From Adineta steineri (Eukaryota; Rotifera; Eurotatoria; Adinetida; Adinetidae), in contig CAJNOI010000097.1 of the NCBI GenBank assembly GCA_905250115.1, positions 93,002 through 157,001 of the forward strand: a stretch of DNA of 64,000 nt, read 5' to 3'. Shown here in pieces: positions 33,334 through 45,149 of the stretch. Each line of letters begins with the position of its first letter. The stretch's first letter is position 1. Position numbers and translations under genes: made by a program. The notes beneath the pieces are model-generated. The model saw only the letters and a program-made list of their open reading frames with translations. It had not been told where the DNA came from and did no database searches.

Positions 33334-34531
33334 ATGACATCTACACAACAAAAAGGTCTATCTCGCGACCGTGTTTCTAATTCATCGGACTTCAATTTTA
33401 CTGATCTTGAATGTGCTCTTTGTCATGAAGTACTATGGAAACCAGTTGCTTGTCAATTATGTGAAACACCATTTTGTCATCCATGTATTCATCAACAACT
33501 CAAAACTGATTTGAAATGTCCAAATGGTTGTAACTTTTATATTGAACGAAAATGTCCTCCATTTATTTCTAAAGTACTCTCTCGATTACAAATTTCGTGT
33601 TTCTATAAACCAAATGGATGTCAACAAGTAATTACAAAAATTTCTAATACTATAAATTCATTTTATTTCAATAGGTTTTGAATTATGATGCATTAGAAAA
33701 ACATGAATTTGAATGCCAATATCAACTTGTACCATGTTCTGGTTGTGAATTAAATATAATGAAAACAGATTTAACTGCTCATCAACTTACTTGTAAAGCA
33801 ATTAAAGTAATTTGTAAAGATTGTAGACTCGTATATAAACGAGGAGAGTTTAGTAAAAAACATCCACAAAATATTTGTTTAAGAGAACAAATACGACAAC
33901 TTAGAGAGGAATCGGTAGAAAATAAATCTACAATACAAATGTTAACAAATCAAATACATGATTTACTATCATGGAAAAGTAAATAATTATTATTAATTGT
34001 AAATATTAAATATATATTTTAGATCGTATAAGTCAAGAAAACATAATTACATTTGATGATTTACCTAGTATGACTGAAGAAACAATATGGATTCCACCTA
34101 TATATAAAGGATTAAAATGGAGTAAAATGGTATACATGACTCGAGAGTATGCCGCGGCAACTTATCCAACAAGTGGATATATGGCTGCATTGATTTCTGG
34201 AAGTAATCATCACATTGCGTTTTTTAATGAAGAAGCATCAATTAGTAGAGATGGACCGAATAAAATATTTTCTCTTATTTCTCTTACAGCATGTGCTGCT
34301 TGGAACGATAATTTACATTTAACTATTATAGGATATAAAGATTCAGTAAAAGTTAAGACTTATACATCAAAACTTACTTTTGGAAAACCACAAATAGTTC
34401 TACTTCAATGGCAAAATATTGATAAAATCGTCTTTCAACCGACTGGTGATACTGCAACACATTTAGAAAATCATGAACTAGGCGATACACACTGTATTAT
34501 AACTCAATTAGTTATAGATGAATTAGTATGA
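33334..34531 (+). CDS. RING / TRAF zinc finger / coiled coil / beta-domain protein 2
   Basis: Tandem paralogue of the gene at 31093 with identical exon phases (33334-33627, 33675-33978, 34023-34531; 368 aa). RING-like: CALC, CQLC, FCHPC and CPNGC, again all Cys, with one extra residue in the last pair. Zinc fingers: CFYKPNGCQQVL, HEFEC, CSGC, HQLTC, CKDC. A shorter coiled coil follows (LREQIRQLREESVENKSTIQ). The C-domain starts NIITFDDLPS and keeps YKGLKWSKMVYM, FSLISLTACAAWNDNLHLTI and VLLQWQNIDKIVFQPTGDTA. The C-terminal domain is as well conserved as the RING, which argues for a shared function. The two starts MTS-QQKG are also conserved, supporting both ATGs. Confidence 0.8.
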
Positions 34532-35288
34532 AAAGAAATTTTTTTCATATTTATTAACATTTTCTATATAATTATTTTGTCTTTCATTTATTTATATTCT
34601 ATACTAGCCATAACTTATTTGTTTATTGCTATTACGAATAAAATTTAGTATTATTATTTTTCTTTTATAGTATATAAATATATCACAGATCATATTACTA
34701 ATTTAATCTATCCTTGACCTACTTCATTCATTTTATATCACTAATTAAAATATGATCATTTCTGCCAAAATTATTTTGTAATAGTAATATCGTAAGTGCA
34801 CAAACTCCTAAAGAAAATTAGAGTTTATTACATTTTCTCATGACCTATTCGTTTACTCTGATCAACAGCTATGGAATTATCACGTTCAATTTATTTTAGA
34901 AACTTTATTGGTACACTTGAATAGAGGACTACATATTGATTAGTATACTGGATATTTAAACTCAAATTAGATGATGAAAAATAGTTTTGTTATATCTTGA
35001 TAAAGATATATTAAAATAAAAATATGCACCTATCATATTATCTTTACCGATATGCCGAAAGTAGGGAAAGACATTACATCCCATACGTCCTGCCCTCGGT
35101 ATACGCTTGATTATTTCATTATATAGGTACTGCGAAATTCTTTTCTACGTCACTTCTATAATTTTATAAATATAATTTATAAAATTTCTCATTTTATAAT
35201 TATAATAGAATTAGCTCTAAGGAAATTGTTTTTTATATAAAAAGCAAGATACTAAGCCATAAATTCTATCTCACATTATAAACTTATC
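34532..35288. other. Intergenic, TRAF-like gene 2 to GPCR
   Basis: AT-rich sequence; no supported gene. A TATA-like TTTTATATAAAAAG lies at about 35230, 55-60 bp before the GPCR start. Confidence 0.5.
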
Positions 35289-36410
35289 ATGTCACCTTCA
35301 GTACAATATTTCCAAAGTGTTTTACAGAATGTCACGATTTATATTGGTTTATTTGCAGTGATAGGAGGTTTCTTTGGCAATATATTAAATATAATTATTT
35401 TCTCATCATTAAAAACATTTCGAGAAACATCATGCGCACTTTATTTAACCGTGGCATCAACGGTTAATATATGTCATATTCTAGCAGCTCTGTTATCTCG
35501 TGTTCTTATTGCTGGTTTTACAATAGATTTAACAGCAACATCGACCATCCTCTGTAAACTACGGCAATGTGTTGGCGGTATTGGTCCACTTATCTCTTTA
35601 ACATGTATGTGTGCAGCAACCATTGATCAATTTCTGTCTATGACTATTCGTTGGCGTCATCTTAGTCATCGATATACAGCTTGGCGTTTGGTTATATTTG
35701 CTTTAATTTTTTGGTGTTTATATGGCATTCTTTTTCTTATCTATTATGATAGTGTTTTATCGCCAATTACTGGAAATCGAACATGTACAATCACAAATGC
35801 AATTTTTGGTCATTATTTTAATCAATTTCATATACCATTTTTACTTGGATTTATTCCATTAACTATTCGAATTATTTTTGGTCTTCTGGCTTTTATTAGT
35901 GTACGGAAAATATCTCATCGTCAAACCCCGATTGTTCGTCTGGAACGTGATAAACAATTAACATCCATGGTTAGTAATATTTAATTAATTTTTCTTTTTG
36001 TGATAATGATTCGTTTAGGTTTTGATTCAAACTTTAGTTGATATTGTTTTATCTTTTCCATTTTTTATCTATTATACATATTCTACTTATACACCGAGTT
36101 TAAATCCAGCCGTTTCAGTTTATAGTTCAATGCTTATAGGCGTAACAAATACTATTTATTATACAACTTTTTCAGTAAGTAGATATAATTGTTTAATTGC
36201 CTTGAAAAATTGTTTTCTTTTTTATCTTAGTTTGGATTTTATATTTATTGTTGTTCATCATCACGATTTCGGAAACAACTCATATATGTACTTGTTGATG
36301 TTCATTTGAAGTATTGGTGTGGTATTAATCGTCAAAAAAATAATAATCGTGTAGACGTACAACAGGACGAAAATCAAATGACTTCATATAAAGAATGCAA
36401 TCAGATTTAA
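35289..36410 (+). CDS. Rhodopsin-like GPCR, rotifer-type orphan
   Basis: Three exons (35289-35969, 36019-36174, 36231-36410) give 338 aa with seven hydrophobic helices. TM1 has GGFFGNILNIIIFSSLKTF with the conserved Asn; TM2 is ALYLTVASTVNICHILAALL. TM3 has the disulphide Cys (ILCKLRQCVGG) and ends CAATIDQFLSMTIRWRHLSH, where the DRY box is replaced by DQF...RW. TM5-TM6 follow with a short basic loop (VRKISHRQTPIVRLERDKQL). TM7 ends TIYYTTFSFGFYIYCCSSSR, a degenerate NPxxY, followed by FRKQ and a 40-residue cytoplasmic tail. This resembles the large FMRFamide-receptor-like orphan families of rotifers. The ligand is unknown. Confidence 0.85.
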
Positions 36411-37927
36411 TATTAATACCATAAAACTGTATGTTTCGATTATTATTCTCGATGTAAAACATTCAGATGATATAAATGATTTTATTTTCGTGTTGTATTT
36501 TGTAATTATATACTCACGCTTGTGTAATAACCGCATTAAAATTATTCTATCTCAAATAATATTGTCATAGAAATCACAAAGTACGAAAAAGTGTGTAGAC
36601 ACTCATAAATTAAAAAGAAAAGTTCTTGTTACAAAAAAAATGAACTTTGTTGTTATCTTGGAGGTGTTTCATCAACAGATCTACATAAAAACCGGAGGAA
36701 ACAAATTTCCGGTCTGATAAACCATTTTTTTATCGTTTATAAAATTTTTATTCAACTATATTTTCATTTGCATGGATAAAGAAAATTAAATTGTTTTATA
36801 AACGGCTTGAATTTTTAATAAAGTTCTATTATGTGTAATAATAATTTATATACTACGGTTGAAAAAAAACTCTTCGTAGTTTCCTTATTAATAACTATTG
36901 CGATTTATTTTGTTAGGAAATAGAGCAAGATTAAATCTAGTTTATTATTCGAATTTTTCTTTTCTATGAATTATCGTTAATTACGCAATTTATTCTAATA
37001 CATACTCCTTCAAAAATATCTATAAAATGTCATTAATAAGAATGAAAAACTTTATTTTTGTTTTTGTAAATCTATTATCAATAGAAAGGCTTACTAATAT
37101 TCATACATGAGTAAATATAAGATAAACTTGTCGTAAAGATGTTTTGTTATGAAACAATATTTATTCATCATATTTTCTCTTATCTTTATAGCTTTGTCTT
37201 ACTCTTTCGAAAAACAGTTTTATAATCTTTTAACCGATGTGTTTTCATGAAAAAAATTTAAATCTAGGCATGTCAAAAATATAATTCGTGGTTACCAGTT
37301 TCTAGAATCATGAGCAATAAATAGCATCTATTTGGAATTTGTTCATTCTCTTTTGATAGAGAAACAGCAATAACCAGAATTGAAAAAAACTTTAATTAAG
37401 AATTTTCTGTTAGCTATATTCATGTTAATATTGATTTATTAAAGTTCATTCGATTAAACAATTGCGATTTTGATGCTACACACAATATAAATAAAGAGAT
37501 GATTTTATCAGGTGACAATTAATTTCGAGACAGGGTAAACTGTAAAGATAACTGATAAGCAACAATATTTTTTTCGAAAATACGTTAACATACATATAAA
37601 CAAAGGCCTCGTAGTCTTTTTTTATCACTAGACGACCCATTTTAACATCATGCATCGTACTGATGCGAACTATAATAATTATCATCTTATGGTGCCTATT
37701 TAAAGCTGTGACATTAATATTTTACACTGCAAAAAAAAGGGCAAACTATTATTAAAAACTTGTTGATGCAAATATTCAGAATATATTAAATTTAAAAAAA
37801 AAATAAAAATTATCATGTGTATCACATAATTACTCTTTTCTCTAGCGTATTGAATGACATAAAATGCGCAACAAAAACAATATATCGAATTAAATAAAAA
37901 ATACCAATCGATGTATTGAAGGATAGA
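36411..37927. other. 1.5 kb intergenic region
   Basis: AT-rich sequence between the convergent GPCR and STARD3 genes, without a supported gene, RNA or repeat. Confidence 0.5.
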
Positions 37928-40718
37928 TTATATCGTATGATCACCTGGAGATGATGAATACGATGATGTTACATCAACTGTTTTCGATATATATTTTCGA
38001 AGTGCTTCAACAAGACCAAGTTGTACACCAGCTAATGCACTATTTATAATATATTGTGGAATCCATCCCTATAGGAAAATTAAGTTTTCTGGAAAAAAAT
38101 ATAAAATATCGTTTACTTTTAAATTAACATTAAGTAACCAAGTAAATTTACAAGTTGTTTCATCGATTTTTTCAATAATATATGCAGTTGGTCCATTTTC
38201 CGCACTTTAAGTTAAGGAAAATTGATATTATTTAAATATCAATAGAAACTTACCGAACACAACTAGAAAGAAAATAGAATTACTAATGAAATATGATAAG
38301 ACATTTTCTTACGTGTCTTTTGGTGGCATTCGTGGATGAAGACATGCTTGAGCTGCTAATATTGTAGCACCATCAATACATCGACGTGCTGTTAAATTAA
38401 CAAAATCACGTTTTGTAATAAAACCTTGTGCTTGTTCGCCGGTTAGTTGATAGCTAATCAAGCAACAAAAATTAATATCTATGCAAATGTATAATGTTCC
38501 CTTACCTTATGTACAAATCACTATTAATAACTTGTAATATCTATACAAAAAAAAAGGCGAGATGATTGAGAAATTTCTCATATTAAATGCTCCGGAGATA
38601 TATAAAAATGAAGGAAAAACTCTGGAAAATTTTTAACGATGGAAAATAAACTCATTATTAACGTCAAAAGACATTTAGTTCATGAGAAAATAAAAATAGC
38701 TGAATTTAATGTTATTTTATTTCGTTTTCGACAGGATTCATTGCGAAAAACTTTAAACTTCAAAAAATGCTCTGCTTAGTGATCATAGAATAATTGGACT
38801 TGCTACTGAATTCACCTACTTGACAATCAATCACAGATTGATTCCATTTTGGTATATCATCTTGTTGTTCAAATAGCATTTCAACAATAAGAGAACGAGG
38901 CGCTGCAACAGTACCCTAATCATATTTAAGAAATAGATTTATTTCGTTTGTGTAATTTTCTTACAGTTAATCGAAAAACTTTTCCCCATTTTGGAAAGGT
39001 TTTTGAAACAACAGTATCAAGTCCATCTCGACTTTTCAATTCATTACACCAAGAATTTTCATCTTTATATATTTTCCATATTTCATTAATAGTATCATTC
39101 GCTTGATTTTGATAATCATCAATTTTATCATCATCAAGATATGATGTTGAAGTTGCTAATAATGATCGTGATACATTCGAATCGGAATGAACAGCACGTA
39201 ATGGTTCATGTCTTGTATCTTCTGTATCACTACCTAGAATTAATAAATTTAATTTATTTGTTAGGTTATATATGATAGAAATACTAATATTATTCCCTTG
39301 TACCGACCAACTTCGAAACAAATTTGGAACCGTTATTGAAGACTTCATTTAATACGATTTCTTTTTTTTTCACGGAACAGAATATGCAACAATAATTTTT
39401 TTATATTTTTTACGGTACTATGTCGAAAAGTATATCTGCTAGAATGGTAATAATGCTAGTATAGATACTCGATGTTGTCTTTTTTTTTCTTGTTTTTTTT
39501 TCTTTCGAAAATATAAGGAAAAAAAATGGGCTGAGTATGGCGTGAGCCATCTCTTGACATACCATCGACAGAATATAGAGGAGAATAGAACGATTGATGT
39601 TGCTCATTGGGAGTTATTGCAGTATGATGATGATGATGATGATTTAATAATAGAGAATTCGGAGATATTGACCCGCTTCCATACGAATATATCAATTGTC
39701 GTCTTTCACCATGATTTACTATGAAATAGTAAAATAGATTCGATTATATTTTATTTGATAATTTATTTACATGCTTCTCTTAAACGACGTTCATGTGGAA
39801 TGACCCGATAACTAAAAAAACAATATTATAAATTGCATATTTTATTATATTATTAAAAAAAACAGAACACACTCGAAAAACCATATTTCAACCCATGCCA
39901 AAATAAATGAAGCTATTAATATAATATAATTCGTCGCACTTTTATTTGTCTCATCGATCTATTTTGAAATAAAAATCATTAAAAAAATTACACATTGAAA
40001 CTTACAGTAAATACACATGTTTTCGCAAGAATAAATCCAGTTGAACTAAGAGTTGTAAACTAAAATATAAATAATTTTAAGAAAAAAAATTTTATTTCTT
40101 ATGAAATGAATTATTTCATAAGTATACTTACTTACAGCTACAAAAATCCAATGAGACCATCTTAATATAGCATATGGAATCATTAAAATAATAAATCGCA
40201 TTCCAGATAAACCCTATAGAATAGAAAAACAAAATTGAATAGTCTTTTTATTATTTATTAATAACTTACAACAACATCAAATAAAGATGATTTTATTGAA
40301 TAATTGATAACTTCTTTTTTAAAAGCTTCATCAATAGTTATATTACGTATCTAAAAATCAATTAAATATTAAATAATACATATATATAGATAGATAAACA
40401 AACTTGGTTATATATAATCCATAATAAGACCATAAATATAGCATCGAACGTAACGATTAATAAAAATGTACGACGTATTAAAAACATTCGAGTTTTTGGC
40501 GGAATTATCTGTTGAGATAATATAGTATTCGATAGATCATTTGTTGGAGTATACGTTGTTTGACTTTAACATAAAATAAAAAATACAAAAAAAAATTTTT
40601 TTTTACTAACATACGGTTGAGAATGACTCATCAATCTTCCATTAACTTGATTTAATGTGTTTGTAGTAGCTGTTTCATTGAATGTAGATTCATATCTAGA
40701 ATCGAAAAAGGACACCAT
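37928..40718 (-). CDS. STARD3: STARD3/MLN64-like sterol transfer protein
   Basis: Late-endosomal membrane protein moving sterol at ER-endosome contacts. The N-terminal MENTAL domain has four hydrophobic helices (FLLIVTFDAIFMVLLWIIYN, GMRFIILMIPYAILRWSHWI, TTLSSTGFILAKTC, IILIASFILAWVEIWFFDYR). A linker with a His6 run (GAT repeat, 39620-39640) leads to SFYSPLYSVDGSDTED, which lines up with the phospho-FFAT motif of STARD3. The START domain follows (NEIWKIYKDENSWCNELKSR, PKWNQSVIDCQ, GFITKRDFVNLTARRC, NGPTAYIIEKIDETTCKFTW, LNVNLKGWIPQYIINSALAG). The order of domains is complete. About ten exons; the intron at 39237-39562 is longer than usual. The first exon ATG at 40718 is the best candidate but has no acceptor-like AG right before it. 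Confidence 0.9.
39618..39641. repeat. GAT trinucleotide run (poly-His in STARD3)
   Basis: Six to seven tandem GATs on the plus strand are read as consecutive CAT His codons in the STARD3 linker. Confidence 0.85.
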
Positions 40719-41900
40719 TTTAATATTGATTTCAAGTGTTAATCAAACACACACACCGATAAGCAGTCGTTGAATTTCCCATAATTTATACTTCTAATAG
40801 ATTAATATGTTTTCAATGATAATTTACCCTTGGTTTTTTTGTCATTAAAAAACATACGATGTATTCCTATTTAGTCATCGATGTGGCGTCATTTTCTTTT
40901 TTTCTCTACACGTGAGGACGAATGTAAAAAAAACGACATTTCTTTTTACGTGTAAAATGATTTGATTTATGATATGTTTTGTTTATCAGTAATAAGACAG
41001 TTTAGCAAATCACGTGTTTGTTTTTTTTCTTTTACTAATAAAATGAATATTTGTCTGAGTAACACACTCTTTACATTTTGATATAAAAGAATAACAATCA
41101 AATAGATAAAAATGAGCTACTACTATGAATATAAGTGGTTACATCATGTGTCTAATCTAATACCTCTAGAGTTAATATGTTCTATTTAATAAAAAATCTA
41201 TTTTAATTAAATAAAAGCATTATGAGTTCATTGAATACAAATTTTTAATCGAGTATTTCCAGATTTGAAACATATGTTAAACATCATCTGTCAACGAAAA
41301 ATTCTGTTTATACAAAAATAATTATCATATGTTTTAGACTTTCTTATATAAGTAAGAAAATCCTTATTAACTAATACTACAAGATTCATAAAGTAAAAAT
41401 AGTATCACAAGTTTTATTTTCATCAATAAAATTTATCCACTAAATGTATAAAAACTTACTGTTTCACATCTACACTATTGATATGAAAAAAACAAGAATC
41501 TGATCTTTAAAAATTTAGAATCATCAATAAAAGCTTAAAAGAAAATGTTATAGTGGAAAAATAAAAACCAAAAAAAGAAATAAGATGCAAATATGTTTAT
41601 GTATAGGCACATAAGCCTTCAGCAAATGTTGTGTTATTGTTAGTTTGAAGAAAAAACAAAGACAAACTGTCAATTTTAAATACAAAATGTACGATTCTTG
41701 TTATGTTTTTAATCCTGTTTATAATATTTACCGATCCATGATTAGTAAAAAAAAACACATGCAGTTTGAGCTATCAACCACAAAGAAATGATAGAGATAA
41801 ATATGAACAAAAAAAAAGGAAATATATTGTTTTTATTAATGAAAGAGCTTTTGTTAATTGAATGTATAAAGAATAATGAAATGATGAATAAATATTGTAT
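40719..41900. other. 1.2 kb intergenic region
   Basis: AT-rich with short CA runs (ACACACAC near 40750). No supported gene. It is the promoter side of STARD3 and the 3' side of the PGRMC gene. Confidence 0.5.
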
Positions 41901-42623
41901 TTATTCATTTTTCTTATTATCATTGTTAGCACTACTATCAACTGTAGATTCTTCAGTTGGATAAACACTTGGTTTTTCACCTTGTTTAAGAAGACGACCA
42001 ACAATATCATATTTTTCTATATGAAAAAAAAAATTTTCTTCAGAAAAAATAATGAAAAAATAAAATATTACCTCGAAAATCTTCATGCCAACTTCGAGCA
42101 GTTGCTCGTTCATTATCAGTAAGATCTGTAAGATCATCATATTCATCTGTAAATAACGATTGAGTCAATTGCATTTTTGATAATGATCGAGTTGCATCAC
42201 GTCCAGCAAACAATGAATATGATCCTCCTAATTTAATTAAATCAATCTTGATGAAAAATAATTCAAAAACAAAAAACAAAACGATCATATCTTACCTGGT
42301 CCATATAAATCACTTCGTCGACTAACATCAAAAATATCTCCATAAATTGCTGTCAAAATTCGTCCATTAGAATCTGTACCATTATAAGTACGTAGTTGTT
42401 CTACTGTTAAATCTTGTTTAGGCATTTTAGGTAATTCTGGTTGTATTTTTACTGAACTTGCACTATATGTTGGTTTACGTTTTAATAAAAATAATTTCAC
42501 GAGTAAAACTATAATCAATCCAACAAGTATAAGATTAATTGGACTTGTATAAATATCATGAATAAGACGTAGAAATAAGGCAAGAATTTTTCCTGTGATT
42601 GAATCGTTCGTTTCTGACTCCAT
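41901..42623 (-). CDS. PGRMC1: PGRMC-type membrane heme protein (cytochrome b5-like)
   Basis: Exons 42296-42623, 42072-42227 and 41901-42016 give 199 aa, the usual length. One N-terminal membrane helix (PINLILVGLIIVLLVKLFLL) precedes the MAPR domain: DLTVEQLRTYNGTDSNGRIL, IYGDIFDVSRRSDLYGPGGS and YSLFAGRDATRSLSK, with the conserved Tyr of YGPGG used for heme ligation. It continues ERATARSWHEDF and KYDIVGRLL and ends in an acidic tail. PGRMC proteins bind heme, support P450 enzymes and act in sterol metabolism. An AG acceptor candidate lies 2 bp before the ATG. The C-terminal domain is canonical. Confidence 0.93.
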
Positions 42624-43527
42624 TACTAAATAATTTTTTATCCAAAATTATGTTAAAGAACAAATGCGTAGTTCAAAAATAAGTAGGATGAAAATATCCA
42701 GCTGCGTTTTTTTTTCGTAATCAACCAATCATATACACACACGTTTAGATTGGCTGGAATACATGCCATTCGTTATTCATTAACGAGAGAAAAAAAGAAG
42801 TAGAAAAGAAGTTAACTCTGAATAGAATAAGCGTGCATTTAATTATTAAATAATTAAAATGACTATTTTAAAATATCTATAAATAGTAAATAGAAATAAA
42901 ATAACGATGACGGATTTTATTTACTGATAAAAATAGAAGTATGAAAACAGTAGTATCATTTTATTATGTGAAATATTTAGAGCATGCAGATCGGAAAATC
43001 AATTTTTTAATAAAAGTAATTACATTATCAATGTACTCTCTCGATAATATCGAATTTTATCTCTACATAAGTTTATATCCTTATCAAAAATAAAAAAAAG
43101 GATATTTCATCTCACAGTAATTAAAATTATATCAGTCAGTAAACCATCTGTTACATGTCTGTCACTTAACACTTTTGTAATAAATAATAAGAAATTACTT
43201 CAAGTGACAAATGTAAATCAAGGGTTCTATGTAAATAAAAATTACTTTTTGTATAAAATGCTTAAAAACTCATATTTTTATAGTTCTGTTAATTAGATCT
43301 ACTTGTTTACCTGAATCTTAATTAATAAAAATTTTTGTAATATAATCAACTTGAAAATATATGAAAAGAACAGTATTATCACTTCGAATTAGAGAAATTG
43401 TAATAGATTTATGATACTTCTTTGCATATGATAACTGTCGTAGTTTAAAATAATAACAAAATATGATTGATTTTTGCTAATAACGTGTAAATATTTATTT
43501 TCTGAGTGAAAAAAAACGGAAAACAAA
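42624..43527. other. 0.9 kb intergenic region
   Basis: AT-rich, no supported gene or RNA; both flanking genes are on the minus strand. Confidence 0.5.
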
Positions 43528-44085
43528 TCAAAAACGATTGTAAACATCTTTAAATAATGTCGGATTTAATATATGTTTACCAACATGAATAGGTACTTGT
43601 TCTTCTTCAGCATCTGGTTCAGCATCTTGTTCATTGTATTCCTGTTCAGGATCAGGTACTTGAAGATTTGTATTTTGAATATGTTGTTTAGCAATAAGAC
43701 TTAAACATTCAAATGTTCGTGGTTCATAAATAGCAAGATCAGCAAGAATAGCTGGTGATAATTGAATATTTTGTCGTATAAGACTAGCTGTTAATGTATG
43801 TTGTCGTAAGCCATGTTCACGTGCTGCAGCATCAATTCGTGTATCTTGTAATTCAGCATCAAATATTGGTTTAAATTGACGATTACGTGATGCAAGACGC
43901 CAACGATTTTTCATATAAGGATATGCTATTTTAAAACATCGTCGTCGTCTACCATCGCTATTAAATGTAAATCGAAATGTTTCTAAACGCCACCATTTAT
44001 TATCTGTACGTTTGCCCGGAATAGTTTCTTTTAATAACCATTCAGGTGTCGGTAATTTACGAAGTAAATTAGTTAGAAATACCAT
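43528..44085 (-). CDS. MRPL20: Mitochondrial ribosomal protein bL20m
   Basis: Intron-less, 185 aa. The start is taken at MVFLTNLLRK because a T-rich ...TTAAG acceptor immediately precedes that ATG; the frame continues upstream but only through leader. The L20 core is read as FNSDGRRRRCFKIAYPYMKN, RWRLASRNRQFKPIFDAELQ, AREHGLRQHTLTASLIRQNI and ILADLAIYEPRTFECLSLIA, the last being the family's strongest signature (LADLAIYEPKTF). The C-terminal extension is acidic (DPEQEYNEQDAEPDAEEEQV). It is part of the mitochondrial large ribosomal subunit and binds rRNA. Confidence 0.88.
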   Translation of the reverse strand: MVFLTNLLRKLPTPEWLLKETIPGKRTDNKWWRLETFRFTFNSDGRRRRCFKIAYPYMKNRWRLASRNRQFKPIFDAELQDTRIDAAAREHGLRQHTLTASLIRQNIQLSPAILADLAIYEPRTFECLSLIAKQHIQNTNLQVPDPEQEYNEQDAEPDAEEEQVPIHVGKHILNPTLFKDVYNRF

Positions 44086-44100
44086 CTTAATAATATGAAA
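44086..44100 (-). other. Putative trans-splice acceptor of MRPL20
   Basis: Minus-strand TTATTTTCATATTATTAAG abuts the MRPL20 ATG, fixing the start. Confidence 0.45.
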
Positions 44101-44750
44101 ATAAAGAAACAAGTATGAAGTTAAGATACGAAAGAAAGTATTGGTTAAGTAATGGAACCTAGAAAAATCGATAGAATGCAGAGAATCGAAAGAGGACGCA
44201 CAATTATGGTTTTCTTCTGTAACAGAACAACGTACTAACTTGCTTCATATAAAATAAGTTAGATTCTATAACAAAGTATTCATCAAATTGATTAATGTCG
44301 ATTAGTAGAATTTATAGTTCAGTAATCTGATTTTTTATTGCGCATGAGAAATGTTACGGATAATAACTGCAAAACAAAAAGTATAAGAAGAATGAGTTAT
44401 TGTTTAAAACATCTACTTTCAATGAACAGTGAATAATTAATATTATAAATCATTACAAATAGCTCTTTTATCATGTTCATAAATAAAAAATAAAAATAAA
44501 AAATTTCATTTGGTTGCGTTTTCCTATACAAAATATGAGACTCCCATATGTTCTATGATCACATGTGTGTTATAATCCACCTTCACAAGACGTGATATCA
44601 AAAAAGAAAACAAGGAATAAGCAAAAAAACACATGCTATTTCGTTTAACTTCGACACTAAATCGTTCGTAATGTGATCTTCATAGATAAAACTATACATT
44701 CTTAAATCAACTGTAATTTCTTGTAATCGCAATTATCCCATATAGCATTT
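44101..44750. other. Intergenic, bL20m to GNAT relic
   Basis: AT-rich; no supported feature seen. Confidence 0.45.
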
Positions 44751-45149
44751 ACAAGATTTCCTATTACCATTATTTGAAAAAGATTATACATATGACAGTC
44801 CACGTGATACAATTGAAAGTGCAAATGATATTTGATATGTCTATGAATATGGAAAATGTATTGGATGTGTATTGATAACCGATGGTGGACTTTATGTTAT
44901 ATTATTTGGAGAAAAAAAAAATCTGCACAAGGTCGTGGTGTTGGTAAATGTTTATTAGAAAATATTATTTGATAATCTGATGAACATGTTTATAGATTTA
45001 TTTCTTTAAATATTGAATACAATAATAAAAAAGTCATTGGAATTTTGAAACGAGCTGCATTTCGAAAGAAATTTTATGAACCAAATTCTATCGAACAAGT
45101 ACCACAATTCGGATCAGCTGTTGTTGCTATGGTTTTGTTTTTGATATAA
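44751..45149 (+). pseudogene. GNAT-family N-acetyltransferase relic
   Basis: Broken frames together read LLPLFEKDYTYDSPRDTIES, then after a TGA YEYGKCIGCVLITDGGLYVI, then after a frameshift in an A-run (about 44912-44922) SAQGRGVGKCLLENII, then two adjacent stops (TGA TAA near 44970), and finally EHVYRFISLNIEYNNKKVIG, LKRAAFRKKFYEP and FGSAVVAMVL to TAA 45149. QGRGVGK is the acetyl-CoA-binding motif (Q/RxxGxG/A) of GNAT enzymes, and LNIEYNNKKVI...RAAF matches the alpha4 region. At least four stop codons or frameshifts make it a pseudogene. The substrate is unknown. Confidence 0.75.
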
